A DNA stretch of 64,000 bases from positions 40,276 through 104,275 of the forward strand of contig NZ_BAEH01000073.1 of NCBI RefSeq assembly GCF_000241305.1, read 5' to 3'. This stretch comes from Gordonia effusa NBRC 100432. Its GTDB lineage: Bacteria > Actinomycetota > Actinomycetes > Mycobacteriales > Mycobacteriaceae. Every line of letters starts with the position of its first letter. The stretch's first letter is position 1. Below the pieces are notes generated by a model. The model worked only from the letters and a program-made list of their open reading frames with translations, made no database searches and was not told the origin of the DNA. The position numbers and the translations under genes were made by a program. Below are positions 33,608 to 43,122 of the stretch, in pieces.

Positions 33608-34540
33608 TCAGAACGGGTGCAACACCACACCATCTCGTGACTTGAGGGCTTGGGCGGTCACAAATTGCGTAAAAGGCCCGACGCTCACGTCGTACCCGGC
33701 CTGATCCGCACGCACCTGCTCTACTTCGAACTCCGCATAGCACACCGGCGATCCGGACTCGGACTTGCCGACCTGCTTCGGTCCGAGTTTCGTCGTTCCC
33801 TCCAGGCGCCCGTCTTGCGCCCAGATTTCGACTTTGGTCCCGGTCTTGATCATGTCTTGAATCACCGAGCCGGATTGGCACGCGACGATGACGATGCCCT
33901 TAGCGGTGAACACCGAACTGTTCACCGACCCGACGAGCAGCGCGAACACCGCTATCACGGCCATCAACGCTCCGACAACGGAGCTTCCCACGATGACCGG
34001 CATCTTCCAGCGCTTACGCCACGTACTCTGCGTCAGATACGGGCCCGGGGGCATCCACATTTGCGCCGGTTCACTGGGAGGTGGCGGCATGACGCCATAC
34101 GGCTGGGCCGCACCATAGGGTTGGGCCGCACCATAGGGTTGCGGCGCACTGTACGGCTGGGCCGCACCGTAGGGCTGATCACCGATGTACTGGGCTCCAC
34201 CATGCTGCGGATCACCATACTGACCATCGAAATGCTGTGGCGCACTTTGATATTGCGGCGCACCCGAGTATTGGGGACCCGTCTCGTAGTTGCCTTGTGG
34301 ATAGGCCGAGGGCGCCATCCACGGGTCAAACGGATGTGAAGACTGCGCCGGCTGAACCGTCTGATCGGACTCGGCCGCCTGCTCAGGCTCGGCTGCCTGC
34401 TCGGACTGTGGCTGCTGAGCACGCTCCCACGGCGCAAACTGTTGTGCCGCAGCAGGTTCGACCTCGGAGGCCGAACCGTCGGCCGTTGCATCAGCCGTCT
34501 CGTCGGTTTGCGGCTTCTCGTCGGGTCGATCCGATTCCAT
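33608..34540 (-). CDS. membrane protein with Gln/Pro/Tyr-rich N-terminal repeats
   Basis: The 310-residue protein has three parts. The cytoplasmic N-terminal half of about 170 residues is low in complexity, acidic first and then made of QPYGAA/QYG-type repeats ending in MPPPPSEP. A single membrane helix (PVIVGSSVVGALMAVIAVFALLV, key hydrophobic span about 183-207) follows, then a C-terminal domain of about 100 residues that contains two Cys (ACQSG and VCYAE) and lies outside. Mycobacteriales often carry such proline-rich membrane proteins, but the outer domain matches nothing I know. AAGGA seven bases before the ATG and a 2-base gap after tesB make this the second gene of a tesB operon. Confidence 0.7.
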   Translation of the reverse strand: MESDRPDEKPQTDETADATADGSASEVEPAAAQQFAPWERAQQPQSEQAAEPEQAAESDQTVQPAQSSHPFDPWMAPSAYPQGNYETGPQYSGAPQYQSAPQHFDGQYGDPQHGGAQYIGDQPYGAAQPYSAPQPYGAAQPYGAAQPYGVMPPPPSEPAQMWMPPGPYLTQSTWRKRWKMPVIVGSSVVGALMAVIAVFALLVGSVNSSVFTAKGIVIVACQSGSVIQDMIKTGTKVEIWAQDGRLEGTTKLGPKQVGKSESGSPVCYAEFEVEQVRADQAGYDVSVGPFTQFVTAQALKSRDGVVLHPF

Positions 34541-34542
34541 CT

Positions 34543-35433
34543 TCAGTCCTTCTTTTTCGGCGGGAAGTATTTGATCAACGCTTCTTGCACAACCGAAGTC
34601 GCCAACGTGCCGTCGCGATTGAAGAATCGCCCGGAGCCGATGCCGCGGGAACCGGCCGCCGTCGGCGACTCCGTCGCGTAGAGCATCCATTCATCGAACC
34701 GGAATTCACGATGAAACCACATCGAATGATTCACCGTGGCAGCGAATAATCGATCGATCCCCCACGACAACCCGTGCGTAGTGATGATCGAGTCGAGCAC
34801 CGTCGTATCCGAGGCGTAGCACATCGCGCCCACATGCAAACTCGGATCGTCCGGCATCGTCCCATCGGTCTTCATCCATACCCGGTTGCTGGTAAGCGTT
34901 TCGCCGGCCTCGCGCATCTTCCAACTGGGGTCGTTGGCGAATCGAATGTCGATGGGGTGCAAGGCGTTTACGAACGCCGCTACGCGATCCTCGAACCCCT
35001 TGAAATGCTCGCCGAGAGGCGGCAACTCCTCGGGGTAGGGCACCTCGGGAATCTCGACGGCATGATCCAACCCAGCGGTGTTGTCCTGGAAGGCGACCAA
35101 CATGGTGAAGATAACGTCGTCGCCCTGGACCGCGGTCACTTGCCGGTTAGCGAATGACTTACCGTCGCGATAGCGGTCAACCCGATATGTCATGGGCTGC
35201 TTCACATCACCACCGCGGATGAAGTGGGCATGTAGCGCGTGTATCGGCGGATTGCCACGGGTCAGGGTGCGTGACGCGGCGACAACCCCCTGCCCGAGTA
35301 ACTGGCCGCCGAAGGTACGGGCGGTTACCTGCTCCGGGTGCTGGCCGACGAATTCATTCTCGTCGACCTGCGCGACGTCGAGCAGTGCGAGCAATTTGCC
35401 GAGGTCTTCTGACTCGGTCCGCGTATCAGTCAC
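34543..35433 (-). CDS. tesB: acyl-CoA thioesterase II
   Basis: The 296-residue protein is a double-hotdog TesB. The first hotdog has RTFGGQLLGQGVVAASRTL and HALHAHFIRGGDVKQPMTY. The second has MCYASDTTVLDS with the conserved Asp and Thr of the catalytic triad, VNHSMWFHREFRFDEWMLY, and GRFFNRDGTLATSVVQEALI, which carries the triad Gln. It hydrolyses medium to long acyl-CoAs to free acids and CoA. The GTG at 35433 is preferred because a -10-like TACTGT lies seven bases upstream. A GTG at 35442 would add three residues. It corresponds in position to TesB1 next to pykA in M. tuberculosis. Confidence 0.92.
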   Translation of the reverse strand: MTDTRTESEDLGKLLALLDVAQVDENEFVGQHPEQVTARTFGGQLLGQGVVAASRTLTRGNPPIHALHAHFIRGGDVKQPMTYRVDRYRDGKSFANRQVTAVQGDDVIFTMLVAFQDNTAGLDHAVEIPEVPYPEELPPLGEHFKGFEDRVAAFVNALHPIDIRFANDPSWKMREAGETLTSNRVWMKTDGTMPDDPSLHVGAMCYASDTTVLDSIITTHGLSWGIDRLFAATVNHSMWFHREFRFDEWMLYATESPTAAGSRGIGSGRFFNRDGTLATSVVQEALIKYFPPKKKD

Positions 35434-35440
35434 GTCAACC

Positions 35441-35446
35441 ACAGTA
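35441..35446 (-). promoter_or_regulatory. putative -10 box (TACTGT) of tesB
   Basis: On the minus strand TACTGT is followed by seven bases and the GTG at 35433. Confidence 0.35.
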
Positions 35447-35510
35447 GTGACGCGTTGGTGGTGGAGTCACACCCGGCTGGTGTGGCGTCGACGTTGGTCT
35501 CGATACACCC

Positions 35511-35766
35511 GACTCGGCTGGCGCCTCGCCGGGCACTCGACCAGCGACGTAGATACCGCGACTCGCGTTCGCCGGGCACTCGACCAGCGACGTAGATACC
35601 GCGACTCGCGTTCGCCGGGTACTCGACCAGCGACGTAGATACCGCGACTCGCGTTCGCCGAGCAACTCGACCAGCGACATAGGTAACTCGACTCGCGCCT
35701 CGCCGGGCAACTCGACTAGCGACATAGGTAACTCGACTCGTGTTCGCCGGGGACCAGCGAAGTAGG
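35511..35766. repeat. imperfect tandem repeat, five full units of 43-49 bp plus a partial
   Basis: Units starting with GACTCG begin at 35511, 35560, 35603, 35646, 35690 and 35735 (lengths 49, 43, 43, 44, 45 and a partial 32). The two central units differ by a single base. Each unit carries GCCGGGCACTCGACCAGCG or a close variant, and the array is preceded by GGTCTCGATACACCC. It fills the gap between the pyk 3' end and the tesB 5' region. A 96-codon open frame that crosses it on the minus strand is a by-product of the repeat and not a gene. Confidence 0.85.
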
Positions 35767-35789
35767 GCCCCAGCGACCCAGCGCTAACC

Positions 35790-37208
35790 TCAGTGGTCTT
35801 GCTCGCCGATCTTGTGGATGTGGATCAGGTTCGTCGAGCCGACGGTGGCTGGCGGAGCGCCTGCCACGATCACCACCGTGTCACCTACTTCTAGCCGCCC
35901 GATATCCAGCAACTGGTGATCCACCTGATCGATCATCTGGTCGGTGTCGGTGACCTTGTCGACGATGAATGTCTCAGTGCCCCAACTCAACGCGAGCTGA
36001 CTGCGCACTTCCTGAATGGGGGTGAACGCCAGTAGCGGCAGCCGCGAATGCAGCCGCGCCAGCCGGCGCACCGTGTCACCCGACTGCGTGAACGCAACGA
36101 GAGCCTTCACGTCGAGCCGCTCACCGATTTCCCGGGCCGCGAACGATATGACGCCTCGTTTGGTACGCGGGACGTGGTCGAGCGGCGGTACCTCCCGTGA
36201 CCCGCTCTCGACGGTTTTGGCGATGCGATCCATCGTCGCGACCGCTTCGATCGGGAATTTACCCACGGATGTCTCGCCTGACAGCATTACCGCGTCCGCA
36301 CCGTCGAGGACCGCGTTGGCGACGTCGGATGCCTCGGCACGAGTCGGCCGCGAATTCTCGATCATCGACTCGAGCATCTGCGTAGCGACAATCACCGGTC
36401 GCGCGTTCTCACGCGCCATCTGAATAGCACGCTTCTGCACCAACGGAACCTCTTCGAGTGGCAGTTCCACACCGAGATCGCCGCGGGCGACCATAATCGC
36501 ATCGAAGGCCAACACAATGGCCTCCAAGTTGTCGATCGCCTCCGGCTTCTCCAGCTTCGCGATCACCGGTATCCGACGTCCGACCCGATCCATCACCTCA
36601 TGTACGAGTTCGATGTCGGCGGGGCTGCGCACGAACGATAACGCGATGAGGTCAACGCCGAGATCCAGTGCGAACTCGAGGTCGGCGAGGTCTTTCTCCG
36701 ACATCGCCGGAACCGATACGTTCATGCCGGGCAACGAAATGCCCTTGTTGTTGCTGACCGGTCCCCCTTCGGTGACCACACACACGACGTCATCGCCATC
36801 AACCGCGGTCACCCTCAGGCCGACCTTGCCGTCGTCGACGAGGAGCCGGTCACCGGCCTTCGCATCTCGCGCGAGTTCTTTGTAGGTAGTCGAGACCCGA
36901 TCGTGGGTACCGGCGACATCCTCGACGGTGATGCGGACCTCTTCGCCGTTCTCCCACACGGTACGGTCCTGGGCGAATCGACCCAGACGAATCTTCGGAC
37001 CTTGAAGGTCGGCGAGAATGCCGACGGCCTTGCCGGTCGCATCACTTGCCCGACGCACCCGGCCATACATCTCGGCATGGTCGGCGTGCTCGCCGTGACT
37101 GAAGTTCAACCGGGCTACATTCATTCCGGCATCGACGAGTTCGCGCACTCGTTCATCGGTCGACGTCGCTGGGCCAAGGGTGCATACGATTTTTGTTCGA
37201 CGAGTCAC
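35790..37208 (-). CDS. pyk: pyruvate kinase
   Basis: The 472-residue enzyme has the N-terminal TRRTKIVCTLGPAT strand, NVARLNFSHGEH, the substrate and metal-site IMVARGDLGVELP and the catalytic-Lys signature VIAKLEKPEAIDN. The effector loop region with MLSGETSVGKFPIEAV and a C-terminal domain with AFTQSGDTVRRLARLHSRLPLLA follow. It converts phosphoenolpyruvate and ADP to pyruvate and ATP in glycolysis. The start is GTG with a -10-like TAAGCT seven bases upstream. Its 3' end borders the tandem repeat array, and lgt lies upstream on the same strand. Confidence 0.96.
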   Translation of the reverse strand: MTRRTKIVCTLGPATSTDERVRELVDAGMNVARLNFSHGEHADHAEMYGRVRRASDATGKAVGILADLQGPKIRLGRFAQDRTVWENGEEVRITVEDVAGTHDRVSTTYKELARDAKAGDRLLVDDGKVGLRVTAVDGDDVVCVVTEGGPVSNNKGISLPGMNVSVPAMSEKDLADLEFALDLGVDLIALSFVRSPADIELVHEVMDRVGRRIPVIAKLEKPEAIDNLEAIVLAFDAIMVARGDLGVELPLEEVPLVQKRAIQMARENARPVIVATQMLESMIENSRPTRAEASDVANAVLDGADAVMLSGETSVGKFPIEAVATMDRIAKTVESGSREVPPLDHVPRTKRGVISFAAREIGERLDVKALVAFTQSGDTVRRLARLHSRLPLLAFTPIQEVRSQLALSWGTETFIVDKVTDTDQMIDQVDHQLLDIGRLEVGDTVVIVAGAPPATVGSTNLIHIHKIGEQDH

Positions 37209-37215
37209 CTAGGCG

Positions 37216-37221
37216 AGCTTA
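37216..37221 (-). promoter_or_regulatory. putative pyk -10 box (TAAGCT)
   Basis: TAAGCT on the minus strand is followed by seven bases and the pyk GTG. Confidence 0.4.
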
Positions 37222-37282
37222 GTCGTGTCGATACCCCGCGCGTGCACCCCCGCACCACTTGTCACTTCGACGTCATGTGCCG

Positions 37283-39271
37283 TTACTTGGCGTCAGGAGA
37301 ATCGTCCGATTCGGACTTGGCGTCTGTCGCACCGGCATCGGCCCGTTTGACGATATTGGGCGTGATATTCGGGGTCTGTGCTTGCTCGGCGATGTCGTCG
37401 GACTGGGGCGATCCCGTCTCGGTCGTCCCCGTCTCGGTCGACTCGGTCTCGGTCGACTCAACCTCCGCCGACCCGGCTTCCTCGACCTCCGCCGTGGAAG
37501 TCCCGGTCGAATCGCCGTCGAGTTGCCCCTCGACCAACTCCGCGAGCCGATCGATCGACGCCCGCAGCTTGTCTTCGGTCGTCCATCGGGCACGCTCGAG
37601 TCGTTTGGGATCGTCGAGCCGCGTCCAGTCATAGGTATGCGTGACGATCGTATGGCCGTCGTCGGCCGCGGCGAGTTCCCAACGCCACAAATGCCCGGGC
37701 GGGGTGTCATCCGGTTGCGACGGCAACCAGGCGATCAACTTGTTCTCCTCGAACTCGACAACGTGATTGCGCCGGACTTGGCCACGCGTAATCGTTGTCT
37801 CGAAAACGTCTCCCACCTTGTGGATTCGCTGGCCGTCGGCCGCATGCGCCAGATTCCCGTTTCCATCCCAGCGGGGCTGCTGTGCCGGGTCGGCGATCAA
37901 CTCGAAGATCGTCGCGGCCGACGCGGCGATCTCGCGTTTCGCGGACACAATGCGATCATCATCATCATCGTCATCGTGATCAGCAGCGGCCACAACGGGG
38001 ACCGCTGCGGCCGCATCTGCGACCGAATCGTCGCCATCAGTTTCGTCGCCATCAGTTTCGTCGCCATCAGCTTCGTCGCCCACGGTATCGTCGCCGCTGG
38101 CGGTATCGCTGTCATCAGCGCCCGCCTCCTCGATCAGCTCGTCATCAACCGGTGCAAGCGACTCGGCGGGGTCGGTGTCGGTCAAGTCGCCGTCGAGGTT
38201 TTCCACTGGTTCCGACTCGGCGGCATCGACCTTCGTGAGCTGGGTGGTCGGCGCGTCGCCGACGCCGCCGGATTCGACAGCATCGAAACTCTCGGTCGCG
38301 GCGCCGTCGTCGAACTCGTTGTCATCTTCAGCGAAGGGATCGACGTAGCCCACGACCCCGGCGTGCTCAAGTTCGTCCGCGCGCCATGGCCGGTACATCG
38401 TCAACCCTAATTCGCGCCCCTTTGGCGCCAACGCGAAATAGGCAGCCGCACAGGCGAATACGATCGCTGCTGTGAACACGTTGATCCGTACGCCGAGAAT
38501 TTCGGTTGCGTGGTCGGTGCGCATTAATTCGATGCCGAACCGCCCGAGGCAATAGCCGGCGACGTAAAGCGCGAACAGCCGACCGTGTCCGATACGCAAG
38601 TATCGATCGAGACCGATCAACACCAACACGACGAGCACATTCCACAGCAATTCGTAGAGAAATGTCGGGTGGACCGCTGGCAGCAAACCGCTGTTGACGT
38701 TTCCGGTAGACACGCCGTCGATGACGTTGGGTCCAACCTGTCCATAGGAGTTTCGGCGATCGAAGATCTCCAGACCCCACGGCAGCGTCGTCGTTCCGCC
38801 GAAGAGTTCCTGGTTGAAGTAGTTGCCGATCCGGCCGATCGCCTGTGCGAGGAGAATCGCCGGCGCGATGGCGTCACCGAACGGACCTAATTTGATGCCA
38901 TGTCGGCGGCACCCGAGCCACGCACCCAACGCACCGAATGCCACCGCACCCCAAATGCCAAGTCCGCCTTCCCAGACCTTCAGCGCGTCAATCGGCGTCT
39001 TCTCGGCGTTGGAACCGAAGTAGGTCGACCAGTCGGTCATGACGTGATAGATCCGACCACCGATCAGACCGAACGGGACGGCCCACACCGCGACGTCGAG
39101 TACTTCGCCTTCCTGCCCGCCGCGCGCGATCCAACGGCGCGATCCCCACCAGCAGCCGACGATGATGCCAAGGATGATGAACAACGCGTAGGCGCGGATT
39201 GGGAGCGGCCCGAGATGCCATACACCCTGCGGTGGACTCGGAATATAGGCGAGAACCGTCGTGCTAGTCAC
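37283..39271 (-). CDS. lgt: prolipoprotein diacylglyceryl transferase fused to an acidic linker and an SRPBCC domain
   Basis: Of 662 residues, 1-290 form the Lgt core with seven membrane helices and the family motifs WEGGLGIWGA (about 100-109), GRIGNYFNQELFG (146-158) and GRFGIELMRTDH (243-254). This part moves diacylglycerol from phosphatidylglycerol to the lipobox Cys of lipoproteins. An acidic linker (about 300-440) contains a run of Asp residues and DGDET repeats. Residues about 441-582 look like an SRPBCC/AHSA1 ligand-binding domain (REIAASAATIFELIADPAQ, then LWRWELAAADDGHTIVTHTY). A Thr/Glu-rich tail ends the protein. Actinobacterial Lgt often has an acidic tail, but a folded SRPBCC domain is not something I know of. 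The start is GTG. Confidence 0.9.
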   Translation of the reverse strand: MTSTTVLAYIPSPPQGVWHLGPLPIRAYALFIILGIIVGCWWGSRRWIARGGQEGEVLDVAVWAVPFGLIGGRIYHVMTDWSTYFGSNAEKTPIDALKVWEGGLGIWGAVAFGALGAWLGCRRHGIKLGPFGDAIAPAILLAQAIGRIGNYFNQELFGGTTTLPWGLEIFDRRNSYGQVGPNVIDGVSTGNVNSGLLPAVHPTFLYELLWNVLVVLVLIGLDRYLRIGHGRLFALYVAGYCLGRFGIELMRTDHATEILGVRINVFTAAIVFACAAAYFALAPKGRELGLTMYRPWRADELEHAGVVGYVDPFAEDDNEFDDGAATESFDAVESGGVGDAPTTQLTKVDAAESEPVENLDGDLTDTDPAESLAPVDDELIEEAGADDSDTASGDDTVGDEADGDETDGDETDGDDSVADAAAAVPVVAAADHDDDDDDDRIVSAKREIAASAATIFELIADPAQQPRWDGNGNLAHAADGQRIHKVGDVFETTITRGQVRRNHVVEFEENKLIAWLPSQPDDTPPGHLWRWELAAADDGHTIVTHTYDWTRLDDPKRLERARWTTEDKLRASIDRLAELVEGQLDGDSTGTSTAEVEEAGSAEVESTETESTETGTTETGSPQSDDIAEQAQTPNITPNIVKRADAGATDAKSESDDSPDAK

Positions 39272-39278
39272 GAACCCA

Positions 39279-39284
39279 ACCCTA
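39279..39284 (-). promoter_or_regulatory. putative lgt -10 box (TAGGGT)
   Basis: TAGGGT on the minus strand is followed by seven bases and the GTG at 39271, so lgt may have its own leaderless promoter after trpA. Confidence 0.35.
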
Positions 39285-39331
39285 ACGTGGCCGCCGCCGT
39301 CAGCAGCGCGATGAGGTCGCGTGTTGGGTGT

Positions 39332-40132
39332 TCAGTACTCCTTGCGAACGCCTTCGGCGAGTTCGCTGACCAAACCCGACAATTCGTCGAGACCTGCCGC
39401 GGCAGCGGTGACGAGTGCCGATCCGACGATCACGCCGTCGGCGTACTGTGCGATCTCGGCGGCCTGACGACCGTCACGGACACCAAGCCCGACGCCAATC
39501 GGGATGTCGGAGTAGTCGCGGACTCGTGCGCACAATTCGGGAGCCGCATTCGATACCGCGTTACGAGCGCCGGTGACGCCCATCGTCGATGCCGCGTAGA
39601 CGAATCCACGGCAGGAGTCGACGGTCAGCGCGATACGTTCGGTGGTCGACGACGGCGCGACCAAGTAGATCCGGTCCAACCCGTACGCGTCGGACGCCTC
39701 GTGCCATGCCGTGCCCTCCTCTGGAATGAGGTTGGGCGTGATCAGCCCGGCGCCGCCCGCGGCGGCCAGGTCACGAGCGAAGTTCTCGACCCCGTAGGCA
39801 AGCACCGGATTCCAGTAACTCATCACAACCGCCTGCCCTCCGGCCGACGCGATGGCCTCGACGGCGGTGAACACGTCGCGCACCCGCACCCCATTGCGCA
39901 GCGCTTCGTCGGCGGCGTCCTGGATGGTCGGGCCGTCCATCACCGGATCGGAATACGGAACGCCGACTTCGATGATGTCGCAACCGGATTCGACCATCGT
40001 CTTGAACGAATCGATGGAGTTCTCAACCGTCGGATAGCCGACCGGAAGGTAGCCGATGAGGGCACTTCGATCCTCGCCGCGGCACTGCGCGAAAACCGAC
40101 CCCAGCTTCGACGGTGCGGTCTTGACAGTCAT
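39332..40132 (-). CDS. trpA: tryptophan synthase alpha subunit
   Basis: The 266-residue TIM-barrel protein has the catalytic Glu in [17 protein letters not shown] and Asp in the same motif, PNLIPEEG, the phosphate-binding GVTGARN and GLGVRDGRQ loops, and [12 protein letters not shown] near the end. It cleaves indole-3-glycerol phosphate to indole and glyceraldehyde 3-phosphate and passes indole to TrpB. It overlaps trpB by 4 bases (ATGA). Confidence 0.96.
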   Translation of the reverse strand: MTVKTAPSKLGSVFAQCRGEDRSALIGYLPVGYPTVENSIDSFKTMVESGCDIIEVGVPYSDPVMDGPTIQDAADEALRNGVRVRDVFTAVEAIASAGGQAVVMSYWNPVLAYGVENFARDLAAAGGAGLITPNLIPEEGTAWHEASDAYGLDRIYLVAPSSTTERIALTVDSCRGFVYAASTMGVTGARNAVSNAAPELCARVRDYSDIPIGVGLGVRDGRQAAEIAQYADGVIVGSALVTAAAAGLDELSGLVSELAEGVRKEY

Positions 40133-41409
40133 TTGTCGTCACTCTCCGATTGCGGACGGTCGAACAGTCCGAACCAACGGCCGGCGGCGTCGACGTCCTT
40201 GTCCCCTCGACCGGACAGGCTGACCACGATGATCGCGTCCTTGCCCAGTTCTTGTCCGAGTTTCAGCGCACCCGCGACAGCATGTGCCGACTCGATCGCT
40301 GGAATGATCCCCTCGCGGCGACTGAGCAACCGCAGCGCATCCATCGCCTCGGTATCGGTGATTGGTTGATAGTCGGCGCGGCCGATATCCTTGAGATAGG
40401 CATGCTCGGGCCCGACGCCTGGATAGTCCAAACCCGCTGAGATGGAATGGCTTTCGATGGTCTGGCCGTCTTCGTCCTGCAACAGGTACGAATACGCACC
40501 CTGAAACGCACCTGGCGTTCCGCCGGTGAAAGTCGCTGCGTGCCGGCCGGATTCGACGCCGTCGCCGGCTGCCTCATAGCCGACCAGCTTGACCGACGCG
40601 TCGTCGATGAATGGATGGAAAATGCCGATCGCATTCGATCCACCGCCAACACAGGCCACCACGGCGTCGGGTAGTCGCCCGGACTGCTCTTGGATCTGGG
40701 CGCGTGCCTCAAGGCCGACGACGCGTTGCAGATCGCGGACCATCGTCGGGAAGGGATGCGGACCGGCCGCGGTACCGAAACAGTAATAAGTGTTGTGCGC
40801 GTTGGTGACCCAGTCACGCATAGCCTCGTTGATCGCGTCTTTGAGAGTGGCCGAGCCGTTGTCGACGGCGATCACGGTCGCGCCGAGAAGTCGCATCCGA
40901 GCGACATTGAGCGCCTGACGATCGGTGTCCACTCGTCCCATGTAAATGACACATTCGAGGCCGAGCAGCGCACACGCGGTGGCCGTCGCGACACCGTGCT
41001 GGCCAGCCCCGGTCTCGGCGATGACGCGCGGTTTGCCCATCCGAACGGCGAGCAACGCCTGGCCGAGCACATTGTTGATCTTATGCGAACCGGTGTGGTT
41101 GAGGTCTTCGCGCTTGAGGAAAATCCTTGCGCCACCGGCAAATTCGGAAAGCCGCTTCGCTTCGTACAGCGGTGACGGGCGCCCGGTGTAGTCGCGCTGT
41201 AATCGATCGAGTTCCGCCAAAAAGTCCGCGTCCGACCGCACCTTCTCATAGGTGGTGGCGACCTCGTCGATGACCGCCATCAACGCCTCCGGTACATGCC
41301 GGCCGCCATAGACCCCGAAGTGGCCGCCCTCGTCTGCCTCGAGTGACGTGCGAGTGGCCACTCCGGCGCTGGCCGGTGGATAGTTCACGGAAGTCGAGTC
41401 AGTACTCAT
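40129..41409 (-). CDS. trpB: tryptophan synthase beta subunit
   Basis: The 426-residue PLP enzyme shows [16 protein letters not shown] near the start, the PLP lysine Lys 110 in [32 protein letters not shown], and the phosphate-binding [12 protein letters not shown] loop. It condenses indole with serine to make tryptophan. The ATG at 41409 is the first Met consistent with family length. About 80 further open codons upstream lie inside trpC. It is 16 bases after trpC and overlaps trpA by 4 bases. Confidence 0.96.
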   Translation of the reverse strand: MSTDSTSVNYPPASAGVATRTSLEADEGGHFGVYGGRHVPEALMAVIDEVATTYEKVRSDADFLAELDRLQRDYTGRPSPLYEAKRLSEFAGGARIFLKREDLNHTGSHKINNVLGQALLAVRMGKPRVIAETGAGQHGVATATACALLGLECVIYMGRVDTDRQALNVARMRLLGATVIAVDNGSATLKDAINEAMRDWVTNAHNTYYCFGTAAGPHPFPTMVRDLQRVVGLEARAQIQEQSGRLPDAVVACVGGGSNAIGIFHPFIDDASVKLVGYEAAGDGVESGRHAATFTGGTPGAFQGAYSYLLQDEDGQTIESHSISAGLDYPGVGPEHAYLKDIGRADYQPITDTEAMDALRLLSRREGIIPAIESAHAVAGALKLGQELGKDAIIVVSLSGRGDKDVDAAGRWFGLFDRPQSESDDK

Positions 41410-41425
41410 GGATCCAATTATGTTG

Positions 41426-42247
41426 TCAGCGAACAGGTTTGGGACATGATGGATGCGTACCGGCGGTGACCAGTTCCGACACCGCGGCGCGCGGGTCGCC
41501 GCTGGTGACAAGCCCTTCGCCGACCAGAACGGCGTCAGCACCAGCGCCGGCGTACGCGAGCAGATCGGCCGTGCCACGCACCCCCGACTCGGCGATCCGG
41601 ATAACCTCGGTCGGCAGTCCGGGGGCGATCCGACTGAAGCAATCACGATCAACGGTCAGGGTTTTGAGGTTTCGGGCGTTCACACCGACGACCTTGGCGC
41701 CGGCCGACAACGCACGATCGGCTTCTTCTTCGGTGTGAACCTCGACAAGAGCGGTCATGCCGAGCGATTCGGTCCGGTCGAGCAGCGACTCGAGAACCGT
41801 CTGTTCTAGCGCGGCGACAATAAGCAGGATGACGTCGGCGCCATGCGCACGGGCCTCGTGGATCTGATAGGGACCGACGATAAAGTCTTTGCGCAACACC
41901 GGAATATCGACAGCAGCCCGAACCGCGTCGAGGTCAGCAAGAGAGCCCCGGAAGCGTCGTTCTTCGGTCAGCACGCTGATGATGCGCGCACCTCCGGCCT
42001 CATAGGCCTTCGCCAATTCGGCCGGGTCGCCGATGCTCGCGAGATCACCTTTGGACGGACTGGCGCGCTTGACCTCTGCGATCACGCCAATGCCCGGCAA
42101 CCGAAGAGCGGCCATCGCGTCGCGCGGTGCCGGGGCTTTCGCCGCCGCCGCCTTGACTGTCTCGTAGTCGACGACGGCCTCGCGTGCGGCCACATCAGCT
42201 TTTACTCCCTCGATAATCGAGTCGAGTACCGTCTGCGTGTTCGACAC
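41426..42247 (-). CDS. trpC: indole-3-glycerol phosphate synthase
   Basis: The 273-residue TIM barrel has [18 protein letters not shown] with the catalytic Lys, [36 protein letters not shown] (key RKDFI), [10 protein letters not shown] and the phosphate site [11 protein letters not shown]. It closes the pyrrole ring to give indole-3-glycerol phosphate. GTG at 42247 is selected because a GAAGGGG ribosome-binding site lies seven bases upstream. A TTG at 42268 would start on top of that site. About 180 bases separate it from the Trp-associated membrane gene. Confidence 0.95.
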   Translation of the reverse strand: MSNTQTVLDSIIEGVKADVAAREAVVDYETVKAAAAKAPAPRDAMAALRLPGIGVIAEVKRASPSKGDLASIGDPAELAKAYEAGGARIISVLTEERRFRGSLADLDAVRAAVDIPVLRKDFIVGPYQIHEARAHGADVILLIVAALEQTVLESLLDRTESLGMTALVEVHTEEEADRALSAGAKVVGVNARNLKTLTVDRDCFSRIAPGLPTEVIRIAESGVRGTADLLAYAGAGADAVLVGEGLVTSGDPRAAVSELVTAGTHPSCPKPVR

Positions 42248-42347
42248 TGCGGCGCCCCTTCTGCTCAACCGTCGAAAACCTGTTCCGACCGATCCATTTG
42301 GTGCCGCCCGCTTCGGCGACGTCCGGTGGTGACTATCCGGTCGTATT

Positions 42348-42372
42348 GCCGGTTCTCCAAGGGTAGACCGGC
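42348..42372 (-). other. stem-loop in the trpC leader region
   Basis: GCCGGT (42348-42353) pairs with ACCGGC (42367-42372) around 13 bases, between the Trp-associated membrane gene and trpC. A second small hairpin, GTGGC-TTAC-GCCAC, is at 42398-42411. No T-tract and no Trp-codon leader peptide is seen, so attenuation is not supported. They may end the upstream transcript. Confidence 0.3.
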
Positions 42373-42426
42373 CACCGGCGGGTCATTTCTCCGGGGCGTG
42401 GCTTACGCCACTGCCGCCACGGCAAC

Positions 42427-43122
42427 CTATGCGCCGTCGGTGCGTTCGCGCTCTTCGTCAGTTGGATCTACGCCGGTATCCAGCGCATCCCAGAGCAGCC
42501 GTTCACTTTCCGGAGCCGAGGACTCCGGATCGGATGACTGCTCCCGCTGGCGCTCGCGGTATTCCCGGAAGGTCTTCTTCTCCAGTTCGGCGCGACGTGC
42601 CGCAGGCGACTCGTATTTCGACGACATCCGATCTCCGTTGGCCACGCGTAGGAGCAGGACGCCGCCGAGCACCGCTAGTGCCGCGGCGACAAGAACGACC
42701 ACGCTGGCCCAGTCATTGGTACTGACCAGCAGCAGCCGGAACCGCGGAGACAGATCTATCGCCTTTGCGGCGTAGGAGTCGTTATCGCCGCCGATCAGTA
42801 ACGACACCGCGGGCGACGCAGCGAGTACGCCACAAAGGGCGACCAGAATGGCGACGGCCCGCAGAGCCCAGCCACGCAACGCCGCACCCGCGGCAATCGC
42901 CGCCAGCAGAACCAGCGCCAGTGGCATCAGCCACGGACTCCAGTCCGAACCATGCACATCCATCGCTTGAACCGGCGAGAGGTCGTCGGTGACGGTAAGC
43001 GTGGCCCAGACCATGCGCGATGCGGCCCACAGGGTGGCAGCGCCCGCGATCAATGCAATCGCGGCAAACACCTGCCGGCGTCGGAGCACCGTTTTCGATG
43101 AGCTGCTTTCGACTTTGCTCAC
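42427..43122 (-). CDS. Trp-operon-associated membrane protein (TIGR02234 type)
   Basis: The 231-residue protein has four membrane helices (about 17-36, 63-82, 87-107, 138-160) and a charged cytoplasmic C-terminal tail rich in Glu and Arg. Position between trpE and trpC, helix count and the tail match the family represented by M. tuberculosis Rv1610. Its role is not established; a regulatory or transport role in tryptophan metabolism is only a guess from context. It overlaps the trpE stop by 4 bases. Confidence 0.88.
   Translation of the reverse strand: MSKVESSSSKTVLRRRQVFAAIALIAGAATLWAASRMVWATLTVTDDLSPVQAMDVHGSDWSPWLMPLALVLLAAIAAGAALRGWALRAVAILVALCGVLAASPAVSLLIGGDNDSYAAKAIDLSPRFRLLLVSTNDWASVVVLVAAALAVLGGVLLLRVANGDRMSSKYESPAARRAELEKKTFREYRERQREQSSDPESSAPESERLLWDALDTGVDPTDEERERTDGA

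Noticed and set aside
35435..35725. 96-codon open frame on the minus strand across the tandem repeats
   Set aside because: Its sequence is only the translation of the repeat units (LVE-GE-type periodicity) and it has no ribosome-binding site.
42247..42426. Trp attenuator upstream of trpC
   Set aside because: No leader peptide with Trp codons and no U-tract terminator; only unrelated small hairpins.
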